A DNA stretch of 64,000 nt from Nigrospora sphaerica (lineage: Eukaryota > Ascomycota > Sordariomycetes > Amphisphaeriales > Apiosporaceae). The notes under the pieces are model-generated. The model had not been told where the DNA came from and did not search any database. It was given only the letters and a program-made list of their open reading frames with translations. Shown piece by piece: positions 53,171-64,000 of the stretch (the first letter of the stretch is position 1; each line of letters begins with the position of its first letter). A program made the translations under genes and the position numbers. The DNA lies in the NCBI GenBank assembly GCA_018287875.1, contig JAGVVL010000002.1:4836001-4900000 (forward strand), given 5' to 3'.

Positions 53171-56100
53171 ATGGGGGGTATTCGTTCGCTTATGCTGCTT
53201 GTCCTTCAATTCCACGTCCTCTGTGTTTCGGCAGCCTGGGAGTATTCCAACCCCGAAAAACACCCACGTGTTCCGTCCTATGGACCACAGGTACTTTGGA
53301 ATCTCTCTCACGTTCAGAGTTTGTGTTGATACCAAGCAGCCCGCTCCACCGTATATGGTGGATAACACGCTGAATTACTATGGTGTAGCACCAGACAAAG
53401 GTACGAGCTACGGGCTTCACCTACGAATTCCAAGCCTTTATGAAACACCTCTAACGGTTCTTCTAGGTCGCCAAAATGGAGCTGTCTGGAAATACTCTGG
53501 CAGCCATGCGAAATTTGTTTCTAACCTGCGTGCCGGCAAGGTGATGCGAGGTGGTTTTGGCAACAACACCACACCGACTCTTACCAGCTTCGACAACACG
53601 GCCCGGGAAAATCGTGCAGCTGGTTCTTACTGGGTTGCGGAACTCGCAAAACTTGGCAGTGTAAGTCGGAAAAGCCGTCCAATGCCCCCCCCCTAAACAC
53701 CTCCTGGTACTGTACGCTAACAGTCCTTGCAGCAACCCCGTGCTGGTTCGGGCTATGAGTTCTACCGCAACGTGTTGGACTTCGGTGCAGACAACACTGG
53801 TGGCTCTGATACCGTGGAGGCCATCAACGCCGCCGTGGCAGATGGTGACCGGTGCGGCGAGGAATGCGGCAATACTTTCAGCCTCGGCGCTGTCGTTTAT
53901 TTCCCCCCCGGAACCTACAAGATCTGCTCCCCAATCATCCAGCTCTATTACACGCAGTTCATCGGAGACGCCAACGACCCGCCGACCATCCTGGGCTGTG
54001 ATGAGTTCAAAGGTATCGGGCTCATCGACACCGACCCCTACATTCCCGGGGGCAATGGGGCGAACTGGTACATCAACCAAAACCAATTCTTCCGGCAGAT
54101 CCGGAACTTCGTTTTTGACTTGAGGGAAATGCCCCAGTCTACCGATGATGATGACCAGCCCTTGGTCCCAACCGGTATACACTGGCAGGTTTCCCAGGCC
54201 ACCTCCCTGCAGAACCTGGTGTTCGAAATGCCCGAGGCCACCGACGACGACAAGACCACGGCGGTTGGTATTTTCACCGAGAACGGCAGCGGTGGTTTCG
54301 TCTCGGACCTGACCTTCAACGGTGGTAACATCGGTTGGCGGGCCGGGTCCCAGCAGTACACGGCCCAGAATCTCAAGTTCAACAACTGCTTGACCGCCGT
54401 GCAAATGATCTGGGACTGGGGCTGGGTGTGGCAGCGCGTCCAGATCAGCGGTGGTTCCATCGGATTCAACATCAGCGGCGCCGGTGGCATCGACGGGCAG
54501 GGTGTCGGCTCCATCTCAGTCGTCGACAGCCAGATCAGTAATGTCGAAGTCGGTATCCTGACGAACAGCCAGCGCAACTCACCCCACATTGTTCTCGACA
54601 ACGTCGAAGCGGACGGCGTCGACAGGCTGGTCCAGGTTTCGGGTGGAGATACGCTGTTGACTGCCTCGGGCACCGTCGAGATGTGGGCGACGGGGAAGGT
54701 GTACAAGGGTGACAAGGGCTCCGACGCGACGGGCACGGTCGAAACCCCGTCCCGGGCCTCCAGTCTCCTGGACAATGGCAAGCTGTTCGTTCGGACTCGT
54801 CCCCAGTACGAGTCGGCCAGTGCGTCCGACTTCTCTACGGCTACCTCGGACGGTGGTTGCAAGAACGACGGCACGGGCGACCAGACCAACTGTCTGAATT
54901 CGTTCCTTCGAAGTGCGAACTCTGCGGGCAAGATTGCGTATTTCCCCGCTGGTGTCTACCAAGTCGGCGGCACCGTCTTGATACCCACGGGGTCGCGTGT
55001 GGTGGGATCCAGCTGGTCGCAGATCCAGGGAACCGGCTTCTACTTCTCCGACATGACCAACCCGAAGGTGGTGGTCCAGGTCGGCATCCAGGGCGAAGTT
55101 GGGAAGATGGAGATCTCGGATATGCTCTTCACCGTGGCGGGGAACACGGCCGGCGCCATCGTGCTCGAATGGAACGTGGCGGCGGTGACGCAGGGCGCCG
55201 CCGCCATGTGGGATTCCCATATCCGCGTCGGCGGCGCCACGGGGACCGACCTCGACGCCGAGCACTGCCCCAAGCGCGAGTTCAACGAGCTGTGCATCGC
55301 GGCCTCGCTGATGATGCACGTCACGAAGCAGGCCTCGGGCTACTTCGAGAACGTCTGGGTCTGGACGGCGGACCACGACAACGACATGAGCGTCTACGAT
55401 TCGCCCGACAAGCTGTCCAACCAGATCAGCGTCTATTGCGCCCGAGGCCTGCTCATCGAGTCCCAGGGCCCTTCTTGGTTCTACGGCGGCGGCTCCGAGC
55501 ACTCGGTCCTGTACAACTACGTGGTGCACGGCGCCAAGGACGTCTACCTGGGCCACATCCAGACGGAGACGCCGTACTACCAGCCGGAGCCCATCGCCCC
55601 CAAGCCTTTCAACGTTGCCAAGGGCTTCCCGGGCGACCCCGACTTCAGCGGCTGCAACGGCGATGGCGCCTGCGCCTCGGCCTGGGGAATGATTGTTTCC
55701 AACTCCAAGTCGGTGACGGTCCATGCGGCCGGGCTCTACAGTTTCTTCCAGGACTACTACCAGGACTGTCTGGAGACGAACGACTGCCAGCAGAGAATCC
55801 TCCGAGTAACGGGGTCGACCGACGTCGTGTTCCTCAACCTCTTTACCGTCGCCACCTCCAATCTGGCCGAAGGCATCGACAGGACGGTCATCTCGAAGGA
55901 CTCCAACCAGCGTGGCTTCACGACCGAAATCAGCGTCTGGCTCCCGCTCGACGGCGCAGACAACATCAACACCATCTTCGTGGGTACGGAGATCTGGACG
56001 GCGAGCACTGTTACCTGTTCGGACGCGTCCTGCTTGCTTGTTTTCCCCACAAGCTCCTTGTCCGCTCCTGCCACGATATCCCCCAGCCCATTCACGACGT

Positions 56101-59100
56101 CGTTTGAGTACGGGGCCCCGAGCTCGGTGACGCAGAATGGCGCCGTCACGGTGACATTCATCACGACGACGACGACGACGGTACTCACCATCCCCCCCAT
56201 CACCACCGACGGGATAGCCTATTCCAACTACAACATCTCGTCCGGCCAGTCCACCATTGACATTACGCCCAGCGTGGACGTTCCTCCGGTCACTGTTCTC
56301 TTGCCCGACGGCCAAGGCAGTACCACGTCACGCGAAATCCCCCTGCCGCCGTGGCCGCTCATCGACGATGGTCCGACGGGACCCGCCACCATCCCCATCC
56401 CCAGTGGTGATCTCCCCAGCGGCAGCGGCACGTTCTACACCGGCGTCACTTCGACCGTAACAGTCAGCGGCGCGACGGTCACTACCGTCACATTCCCGGG
56501 CGTGGTCGCACCCATCACCGTCACATGCCCGCCTGACGACATCATTGTCTTTGCGACGCCGTCCACCTCCATCTACACCGAGTGCCTCGCCCCGACCACG
56601 TTCTCCATTGGGTTCAACTGTCCCACCGCCAAGGTTGTCAGTTTCTTGGGCCCCACGACCGGTGTTGTGTCCGTCGACTGCAGTGTCGTGACGGGCTTTC
56701 CAACTGTGCCCACCCCGGATCCCACACCCGGCCCGACCAGTGACCCCGCGACCACCCCGTTGCCCGTCTGGACGACGTGGCCTCCTGGTATCATAGCACC
56801 GATCGAGACGGAGGTTGAGAAACCGGAGCCCACCAACGGGGGCACGAAGCAGCCTTGCAAACTCTGGTTCTTCTGGGTCTGCATTGATACCGACGACCTG
56901 CACATCGGGGGCTGGTTCTGGTCTTTCCCGCCCGGTATCTACCCGCCAGGGCCCCCTCCGGGCATCGTATGGCCACCGGGGTTCTCGCTATCGGGCCCCC
57001 TGCCGCCGTGGCCGCCCATCACGATAGGCCCGAACGGTGAACTCACGTACTCGGAGGAGCCGCAAGAATGCACCACGACCCAGACGGCCTCGATATGCAC
57101 CGTGAAGACCACCTTCTCTGTCAGCACGGACAGAACGGTCACGACCACCACCGGCGTGACTTCGACGACCGTCTGCGAAACCATTTCCGGCTGCTCGGTG
57201 AGCCAATCAACCACGGAGCAGTCCGCGACCAGCACCGCTGCCTGCACCCGATCCCCGGCCGGCGGCGCGAGACTCGCGCGGCCCAGCGCCGGGCCCAGCG
57301 GCATAGCGAACCAGACCATCATTGGCCGGAGAGTCGCGAACGACCGAAACTTCTTCCAAAGGCGCGCCGATGACGATGCAGTCAACGTCGTGATTTACCC
57401 CAAAAACCCGACCGCCAAGGAAGACATTACTCTCATCCTCAACGAGCTCTCCAATTACCAATACGAGGTGGCCAAATCGGACAAACTGGCCGGCGGCTAC
57501 ACGGCGTTCATCTGGGTCCCGAAGCTAACTCGCTGCGATAAGGACAGAATTGCCCGCCTTGATGCGGTCAAGTTGATCTACGACTACCAAGAACACAACC
57601 GGAAGAACATTCCGCAGGATGGACCCGTCTTTGGCCTGGGGAGTAAGGAGCCTTTCGTCCCCAGAGGCGTGGACCCCATGGAACGAGACCAGGCCTCGCT
57701 CCAACCCCTGCTGAATGCGACGACCGCGGCCTCGCAGGATCCTACCAGGACCCAGCTTCGGAAGCGGGAAGCGACGTCGCTCACCATTGATAAATACCTC
57801 AACCTCGCCCTAATCTCCCTTCCTCCGAACGAAGATTGGAAGAAGAGCAGGAGGGGAGGAAAGGGAGATGGCGATTCCTGGATCTACCACTTTGACGATT
57901 CGGCTGGAAAGGATATGACCGTCTATGCGATAGGCGAGCCCGGCGGCGTCAACACGGACCATCCTGAGTGGGCGGGACGTGACAAGCCCGTCAAACTGGA
58001 GGCGCTGACCTACGGAACCACCAAATCGGGAGACACGCTCCACGGCACGAGGGTAGCGAGTGTCATCAATGGCAAGCAGCTGGGTGTTTGCAGGCAGTGC
58101 CGTGTCGTTTACACTGGTTATGTTCCGGCTGTGCCCGAAAAGCTTCCCAACGACGACCGGTATTGGGACGCCGATCCTCGGGATTGGGTTTTGGACGACC
58201 TTTTAAGGGCATTTGACCACATGGAGAAAAACGGAAAACCTGAAAAATCCGTCATCAACATGTCGTGGGGGTCCAAGTTCAGCTTCTGGACACCGGCATT
58301 CATTCACACGCTGTACGACATTCTCAAGAGGATGGACAGCGCCGGTGTCACGCTGGTCACTGCGGCTGGAAACTGGGGCAAAACCCCCGTAGACCCCCCA
58401 AATGGGGATAATAAGCGGGCGGCCGTTGATACCTTCCCCCAGTTGTTTGCGGATGAGAACCAGGTGCTGAAAAGTTACTACCAAGACGCAAAAGACGCCA
58501 AAGACCAGGGATATCTCCCAAACCTCATCGTGGTGGGCGCCGCCTCGCAATTCGGCGGCAAGGCCATCTTCTCACAGGATGCAACGTTTGTCACCACATA
58601 CGCCTTTGGCGAGAACCTCTATGCACCGACAGAGGGGACAGGTTATAATTTTGCCAAGGGTACATCCTTTGCCGCGCCCCAGGTGGCAGCTCTTGCCGCC
58701 TATCTCAAAGCTTTGCCATCACGATGGAACACACAACGTGAGTGAACAGCTCTCCCCATGGCATCTCTCTCTTGGTTTGTCGGTCCATTTTCGAGTGGAT
58801 TGCCGTTGTCTCTCTGGCAAAGGACCCCAAGCCCCAGTCGTTACTCTTGGACTATACTGAATTCTCTTCCGTCCCCTAGTCAACAAAGCAGAATCCGGGG
58901 GGCCCCAGGCCGTGAAGGCGATGGTTGTCGCTTTGCAACGTGAAATCCTCGTAAACTCAAAGGCAGCCCCGCTTTCGAGAAATAGACGCAAACTGGTTTG
59001 GAACGGCATGGACGAGGGGAAGAACTGTCTCGAGAACAGTGGTGCAAGCCCGGCCTGTCCCAAATTACCAGACGACATCACCTCCTACACGCCGCCGCCG

Positions 59101-60096
59101 CCCTGTGGCCAGGCCGCGGCGTTCGGCGGGTTCCTCCTCCCCGGCTTCGCCATAGGGGCGGAGAGCAACAGCACGGCCACCAACAACGACGACGAGAGTC
59201 TGGCCGCCCGGCTCGAGGGGCGCCAGGCGGGCGGCGGCGCCGCGTGCACGCTGCCGGGCGGCGGCGGCGGCGGCACGCCCATCACGCTCACGACGGGGCC
59301 GACGGTCGGGCCGACGTGCGGCCTGGCAGGCGGCTGTGGCGGTTCCCTCTGTGCCGGCTACTGGTGCGCGCCGACGCCGACGGGCCAGCCCCCGGGCTAC
59401 CAGGACCCCAAGGACCCGAGCTCGGCCGACTTCACACCCGCGCCCACCACCGTCGACCCGACGTCCCGCTCCTCCACCTCGAGCGCCTCTTCGAAGACCA
59501 AGGACGAGCCCCCTGCGGAGCCGACCTCGGGCTACTCCCTCTGTATGGGGTCGACAACCACGCCGGGCAACCCGCTCACGATAAACAATTATGCTGTTTA
59601 TCCGCCAGGTTCGTTCTGCCCACCCCCTTTTTTCCTTTGATTTTGCCTGCCACACAAGCCCCCCTCCTCCTCCCCCCTTTTCTCTCTCCGTAACATTCCC
59701 CGGGTAATGCTAACCATAATCTCCTTGGATGCGATAGACGACCGCTGTAACGGTGTCTTCGTCACCAACCCGACTTTGGGTGAATCAGCGCCCATCTGCA
59801 AGATCCCGCGGGACAACGTACGCTTTGACTGGTGCGGCGATGGCGACGCCGTCTTCCGCGACAGCGGCCCGCAGTTCTTCAACGAGGACCGGTGCGGCTT
59901 CCAGATCGAGATCGGCGGTAGGACGTACACACCCAAAAGGCTGGACCCCTCGAGTCGAGACAACCCCTGCTCCACCACCTGTTCCACGTCGTCGGAAGCA
60001 GGCCACTTTCTATGGAATAACTTGCCGGGCTGCCCCGGTAGGAGGGAGTCGCCAGACCCGTTCACTGCGCTAAGAACATTTGAAGAGATAGTATAG
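53171..60096 (+). CDS. Secreted GH55 beta-1,3-glucanase fused to a subtilisin-like (S8) domain
   Basis: A six-exon model: 53171-53290, 53340-53400, 53467-53660, 53733-58737, 58880-59608, 59738-60096. It sums to 6468 nt (2155 aa) with consistent phases. Key introns are GTACGA...CTAAC...TTCTAG, GTAAGT...GCTAAC...TTGCAG and GTGAGT...CCTAG; the first and last (GTACTT, GTTCGT) are less certain. A signal peptide (MGGIRSLMLLVLQFHVLCVS) is followed by GH55 (about 110-890) with twin beta-helices: FYRNVLDFGADNTGGSDTVE, VYFPPGTYKI, GIHWQVSQATSLQNLVF, and a second start at AYFPAGVYQVGGTVL. A Thr/Pro/Cys linker (895-1480) contains PPGIYPPGPPPGIVWPPGFS. S8 motifs are HGTRVAS (His 1562), INMSWG, TAAGN (Asn 1672) and GTSFAAPQVAALAA (Ser 1770). 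The usual Asp motif reads YAIGEPGGVNTDHPEW, lacking the D-T/S-G Asp. A Cys-rich tail (DRCNGVFVTNP, CGDGDAVF) ends the protein. GH55 enzymes release glucose from beta-1,3-glucan, pointing to cell-wall or fungal-wall attack. Confidence 0.75.
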
Positions 60097-60486
60097 GGAC
60101 TTATCCAAGTTTGGGGGGGGGGGGATGTATTCCACCCCTTATAATAGGATTTCCTTGTATATAGATGCCCCTACGTACCCGCCGTCACACTTCCCTTACG
60201 TGGTGCTCCTTGTCGCGGTTCAACGAACTGACAGTTGTCGCAGGACAGAAGAGGTTCTATTAAGATGCGAAAACCACAACTGACGAAGGAAGAGGAAAGA
60301 GGGCCAAGGTCTTGATGCCTCAGCCTGGAATAAATCCAGGATACGCGACCTCGCTGGCGCCTGCCTGACCGAGGGGCCACATGACGGTATATCCTCGTAT
60401 CCGCCCGTGTACTTATGTATCCGTGATGTCACCAGTGAAACCACCGCCCATACCGTAACACTCCTAGCAGTAATTAAAGAAGGTAT

Positions 60487-60564
60487 TATTATTATTATTA
60501 TTGTTCTTACACCTAGCGACCTATCTAGGCCATGAGGACCCCCCGCGCATCTTAGCCTAGGAAA
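60487..60564 (-). mobile_element. 78-bp 5'-truncated copy of the LINE, with 15-bp duplication
   Basis: Reverse complement of the LINE 3' end (CCTAGGCTAAGATGCGC through CTAGGTGTAAGAAC and (AAT)n), nearly identical to 45584-45660. It is flanked by the perfect 15-bp direct repeat AATTAAAGAAGGTAT at 60472-60486 and 60565-60579. Short 5'-truncated copy, simple-repeat tail and duplication together show an independent retrotransposition event. Confidence 0.9.
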
Positions 60565-60666
60565 AATTAAAGAAGGTATAGTAGATAATAGAGTAGCCAA
60601 GGGAGCAGCCCTAGTAGTTCGCAGGCGCGTAATGGCTACTTATGCACGTGTTATCTATAATATTAG

Positions 60667-60836
60667 TGTCACAGGTCGAGACCTGGAGGTATTAGTTCAG
60701 GCGCACGTGACCACATGGCCCGAACGTTATCCGAGCCCCTCGCGAAAGCCTCGTGAAACACGTACACACATAGTCCGACCCTTTCACTCCCTATCTAAAA
60801 ATAAACAGTATTCGGTCACCTTCTATTGGTGTTACA
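60667..60836. mobile_element. LTR related to the nested solo LTR (170 bp)
   Basis: It starts TGTCACAGGTCGAGACCTGG and shares the pattern TCAGGCGCAC and ATAAACAGTATT with the LTR at 43247-43578, but lacks the 14-bp array and is shorter. A TG...CA end is best placed at TGTTACA (60836). The following sequence (TAGCTGGGACCTATCACA) could be a primer-binding site and start of an internal region up to about 61090, with a short frame MRDKIEELELDVRKSHETIV. No flanking duplication was found, so it is a truncated element and its boundary is uncertain. Confidence 0.45.
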
Positions 60837-61090
60837 TAGCTGGGACCTATCACAAATTTTCTAGATCCCTTCTATACCTTCCGGGAGGCGTGTGAGCGTC
60901 TGAAAAGTGACTCTAAATAGAACAACCCCTTAGCGGCCCGTCGGGAAATCTCCCCTAAGAATACCCACTATAGGTATACGAGATGAGAGATAAGATCGAA
61001 GAGCTCGAACTAGATGTTAGGAAGTCTCACGAGACTATCGTATACTTTGAAGCGAAGCCGACCTCGTTGAAAACATATTTAGTAATATAG

Positions 61091-63603
61091 AGTAGTCCTC
61101 TTGATCCGAAACGACAACCGTAACCGCGGGCCGGGTTCTCTGAATAGTGCAGCTACGGGATGCAAAAGGCGTGCGTCGTATTCAACCGAGCAGGGGCGAG
61201 CAGCAGTGCGGCATACACGGGAGGTCCCAACCCATCTGCTACCTTCTTCACATTCGTTAAGGTGCCACTCAAGTCGGACCCAATTCACCATCGTACAATT
61301 CGATTAGACAGGCCGTAGAGATACCCCTGGCATTCGCTACGATGAGTGTTGGTCCAATAAGGCCAGTTTCCCGCTTCCCGCTAAATTCGTTCTTCTGTAA
61401 GCTGGTGTATTAAGTATACGCCGCTTAATTAAATTTCACTTCTGACACCGGGAATTCACGCCTACAATCATCTGGCTACCTACTGAGACGGGTCCAGGGC
61501 CACATGCCTGCACCAGAAATAGGGTACACCACACTCATTCCATAGCCTAGACAGGCACACAAGTCATGCCTTTTATACACACTTCAGAATATTGAGTTGC
61601 TGCAGTACACACTCATTTCTTAATCTTTTTGAGCCTCGCTTCTTGCTGCAGGGGTGCGATCACCTCTGGTCATGGCTATCCACATGCAAAACCCTTGAAT
61701 AGTAGGGGCTTGCCTTGTCATATAAGGGATTGACCTCACGACCGCGTCTTTCCACTAGACTCCCTATCCCCTGGGGTTTGTCTGTCTCATTAAAAAACCG
61801 TGATGTACACATTAACAGCCAACCGTATAGGGTGTTAGTTAAGTAGAGAAGAAGGGTGGCCTTCTAATTATGAGTAGAGGAAGTAGGAGGACATTTGTAC
61901 CTGCTATCTAACTAGGAAGCCTCCTAATTGAATTGTTAGATAATAATTATACTCTTAAGACTTTATATACTTTTTCTCCTTCGAAACTAGCTGGCTTAGT
62001 AAGGGGAATTCGCTCAAGTCTCGCATCGTACTCGTAAAAGGTGCGCGCGGAGTCGCTTATCAAGGTCGCCGCTTTCGGCACCTTTCTCGGTAGCCCGACC
62101 TTCCGATGTTCGTGAGCTTTCATGGAAGCCCACCAAGCGTTGATAGTACTTGACGAAACGCGAAGCCAAGCCACATCTTATCCTGTTCCGTCTACAACCC
62201 ACGTGCTCGACGTCCGTGTAGCCGACAGGGGTTCGGGGGCGGTATCAGCCGCTCCAGGTGGACGATGGATCCTCGTAAGGTGGGCACTGTCAACGGCGAT
62301 GCTCCACAGTGCTACCAGTCATCAACCATGTTCGTCACCGAAATGCATTACTTTACCTTTGAGGTAGCACGGCGAACTGTACTATGAAGCACCAGGACAG
62401 CTGGCACCATCTCAGTTGCATATGCGGGCCGGACCTGCCAAAGAGCTCGATTGTTGCCCCAAACTCAACGTTGTATGCTTAGACACGCTCGCGCTCGGCA
62501 TGCTGGGCAGCAGTGAAGAACTAAAAAAATTTAGAAACAGTCGATCGACCAACGCGCACATCCCGAATCCTGGAAATAGGTACGCCCATAGATGCGGTGT
62601 TGCCGCTCATCCTCGTGTTCCCCCTGTGGCAAGTTTACCCCAGCGCTGAAACCATGCATAGTGCTTGGCTCAAAACCAGCACAGGGGGCTCACCTTCTGC
62701 TCATGTTGAAGCGGCCGCAGCTCAGGCCTCGCGCTCTATCCAGATTTGGGGGCAAACAGTTGTCGGGAGTGACTATTGGCGTAGGTAGCCAAGATAGTAC
62801 ACACCCGCGTATGCGTAACTCGGGAGAGGCGGCCGCGCTGTGCGAAAGGGGAACGAGAGGTCGTTCCACAATGGTACGCTGATGTACCCTAAGCAGGCAC
62901 CTGGGTACCTAGAATTGTAGGCAGCTTCAAGTAGTGGCTGCGCTGGAACTCCTAAGTGCAGGTGGAAAGCGAAACGATACTGCATCAAAGGAAAAACCAG
63001 CCTAGAAATAGGGAGCCGCAACTGCTCCTGCCAAGGGACGCTCGGGAAAGCAACCGCCTGCAGCCAATCGCTCCGGGAGCTGCAGCTTCTAGCAACCTAC
63101 GATAGACAGGATGTCAGGCGGAGGGATGCGGAGAAGGCGCGCTATCGTTTGCAGTCCGCCCCACGTGGGACGGGGTCACTGGGCCCCTTGCGCTTGCCCG
63201 CGTATAGCGAATTAGGTAATAAGTGCGTGCTTTCTTGGGCAGGAAGGCTCAATGCTTGGGTATCCCCAATCCATGGCCCATTCATGGCCCCGATGTCAGC
63301 GGTTCCAGCCAACTGGGCAGCTTCGCTACCCATTCGGCTAATGTCTGTCCGTGGGCAACCGGGCAACCGGGCAGCAGCTGCAGCAGCTGCTGCGCCTCCC
63401 CATCGTCATTTCGTCCTTCCGTCCACTCCCGTCTTCCCCAGTCTCGCACCCAAGCACGGGAGCTCTCAGCCGACCTGCTCCACGTCGCTCCACGGGCCTG
63501 TATCGTCTTTCATCCTTGGAGCCCTGTCTTCCGTCCTTCTTTTTTGGATGCTTCTTCGCTTCGAGAAGTCGTGCGTAATTGTCTGCATGCATCGTTTCTC
63601 AAG
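61091..63603. other. Non-coding, AT-rich then mixed stretch
   Basis: No gene is seen. AT-richest around 61400-61980. From about 62000 scattered short open frames on both strands have no protein-like features. The last 300 bp are the C/T-rich leader of the WDR48-like gene (TTTCATCCTTGG, CCTTCTTTTTTGG). Confidence 0.45.
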
Positions 63604-64000
63604 ATGGCCAAAAAGGCACGCCAGAGGATCAGCTATGGTTCGTCCCGTTTCCTGCAGTTCCGTCCCTGTTGATCTTTGCCCCGCATCGTGTGCGCGCGTG
63701 CCTTGCGCATTGCTCTGCGCAGTGTGCTCTTTGGCTTCGTCCCCTGCCCTCCTGCGTGACCTCGGTCTTGCACAATCGCCGGCCGCACCCGCGCGTCCCT
63801 CCTCAGCGCAACACGAGTACCACGATGCCATTTAAGCCACTCCCTGATACGAGCGACACGCTGACTCGTTTCACCCGACCAAAGTCCTAGAGCTTGATCA
63901 CGCCTCGTCTGGTGGCCATAGACTCGGTGTCAATGGCCTGGCCATCGACCCAGACAACTCGGTCCTGTAAGGCGCTGCCGCCGCTCCGCAAGGCGCCCGT
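63604..64000 (+). CDS. 5' end of a WDR48 (Duf1)-like WD40 gene, partial, apparent frameshift
   Basis: Exon 1 (63604-63637) encodes MAKKARQRISY and meets a GTTCGT donor. Exon 2 (about 63837-63966) contains LPDTSDTLTRFTRPK, then in another frame VLELDHASSGGHRLGVNGLA and IDPDNSVL, ending at a GTAAGG donor. This order matches the N-terminus of fungal WDR48 homologs (xRQRISYVLPL...RPKVLELDHASSGGHRLGVN), WD40 partners that activate USP1/USP12-type deubiquitinases. A G appears to be missing at about 63881-63885 (CCAAAGTCC), which breaks the frame; the exon 1/exon 2 phase also does not fit perfectly. It is either a sequence error or a young pseudogene. The rest of the gene lies beyond the window. Confidence 0.5.

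Noticed and set aside
53463..54404. 313-codon minus-strand frame opposite the GH55 region, and a similar 578-codon frame at 54579-56315
   Set aside because: Both are antisense shadows of the GC-rich GH55 exon, whose plus-strand translation has unmistakable family motifs.
63149..63835. 228-codon plus-strand frame overlapping the WDR48-like start
   Set aside because: Composition is random-like and it crosses the intron and leader of the WDR48-like gene in a different frame.
1..64000. CRISPR arrays, bacterial operons or prophage
   Set aside because: No direct-repeat/spacer array, Shine-Dalgarno-type gene spacing or phage genes were seen; introns and gene families show a fungal nuclear sequence.

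Overview
The window reads as a nuclear chromosome segment of a filamentous ascomycete, most likely a Sordariomycete. Genes carry short introns (47-142 nt) with GTRNGT-like donors and CTRAY branch points. The gene families are typical of Pezizomycotina: Fungal_N-NACHT-WD40 NLR, Clr5 domain, GH55 glucanase, RGS. Relics contain the C-to-T at CpA changes expected of repeat-induced point mutation (RIP). The species cannot be named from sequence alone.

Left part (1 to about 27.7 kb), GC-rich and free of recognisable transposons. It holds the 3' end of an unknown gene, the WD40 Fe-S assembly protein CIA1 (824-2233), and an RGS regulator on the minus strand (6053-4986) followed in the same frame by a second open stretch (4973-4173). 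A 12.4-kb gene-empty, low-complexity stretch follows. Then come a type II membrane protein with a DUF4097-like repeat region (18475-20767, one intron), a small Cys/His-rich protein with a GKAE repeat (22885-23579, one intron), a TilS-type tRNA(Ile)-lysidine synthetase (26162-23805, one intron) and, divergent from it, a Pet8-type mitochondrial SAM carrier (26780-27673).

Middle part (27.7-47.7 kb), more AT-rich and full of broken genes. There are fragments of a Clr5 protein and a GT15 mannosyltransferase fused back to back, a decayed ankyrin-type gene, a B-box/SANT gene broken by one amber codon and one frameshift, and a secreted Cys-rich gene with two amber codons and a frameshift. In the middle sits an apparently intact 3-exon NLR (37462-40265) of the HET-E/HNWD class. 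A full-length Tad-like LINE with a 14-bp target-site duplication lies 208 bp downstream of its stop. The LINE is riddled with TAG/TAA codons and is itself split by a solo LTR with a 5-bp target-site duplication and four GAAnnTTC units.

Right part (48-64 kb). It holds a conserved-looking 736-aa protein of unknown function, a second broken secreted-protein gene, and a six-exon gene (53171-60096) for a predicted 2155-aa secreted protein joining a GH55 beta-1,3-glucanase to a subtilisin-like (S8) domain. Beyond it lie a 78-bp 5'-truncated copy of the same LINE flanked by a 15-bp duplication, an LTR fragment related to the solo LTR, and, at the window edge, the 5' end of a WDR48-like gene with an apparent 1-nt frameshift.

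The layout suggests a conserved core next to a RIP-affected accessory compartment that carries immunity-type and wall-degrading genes. All splice models are from reading the sequence only.
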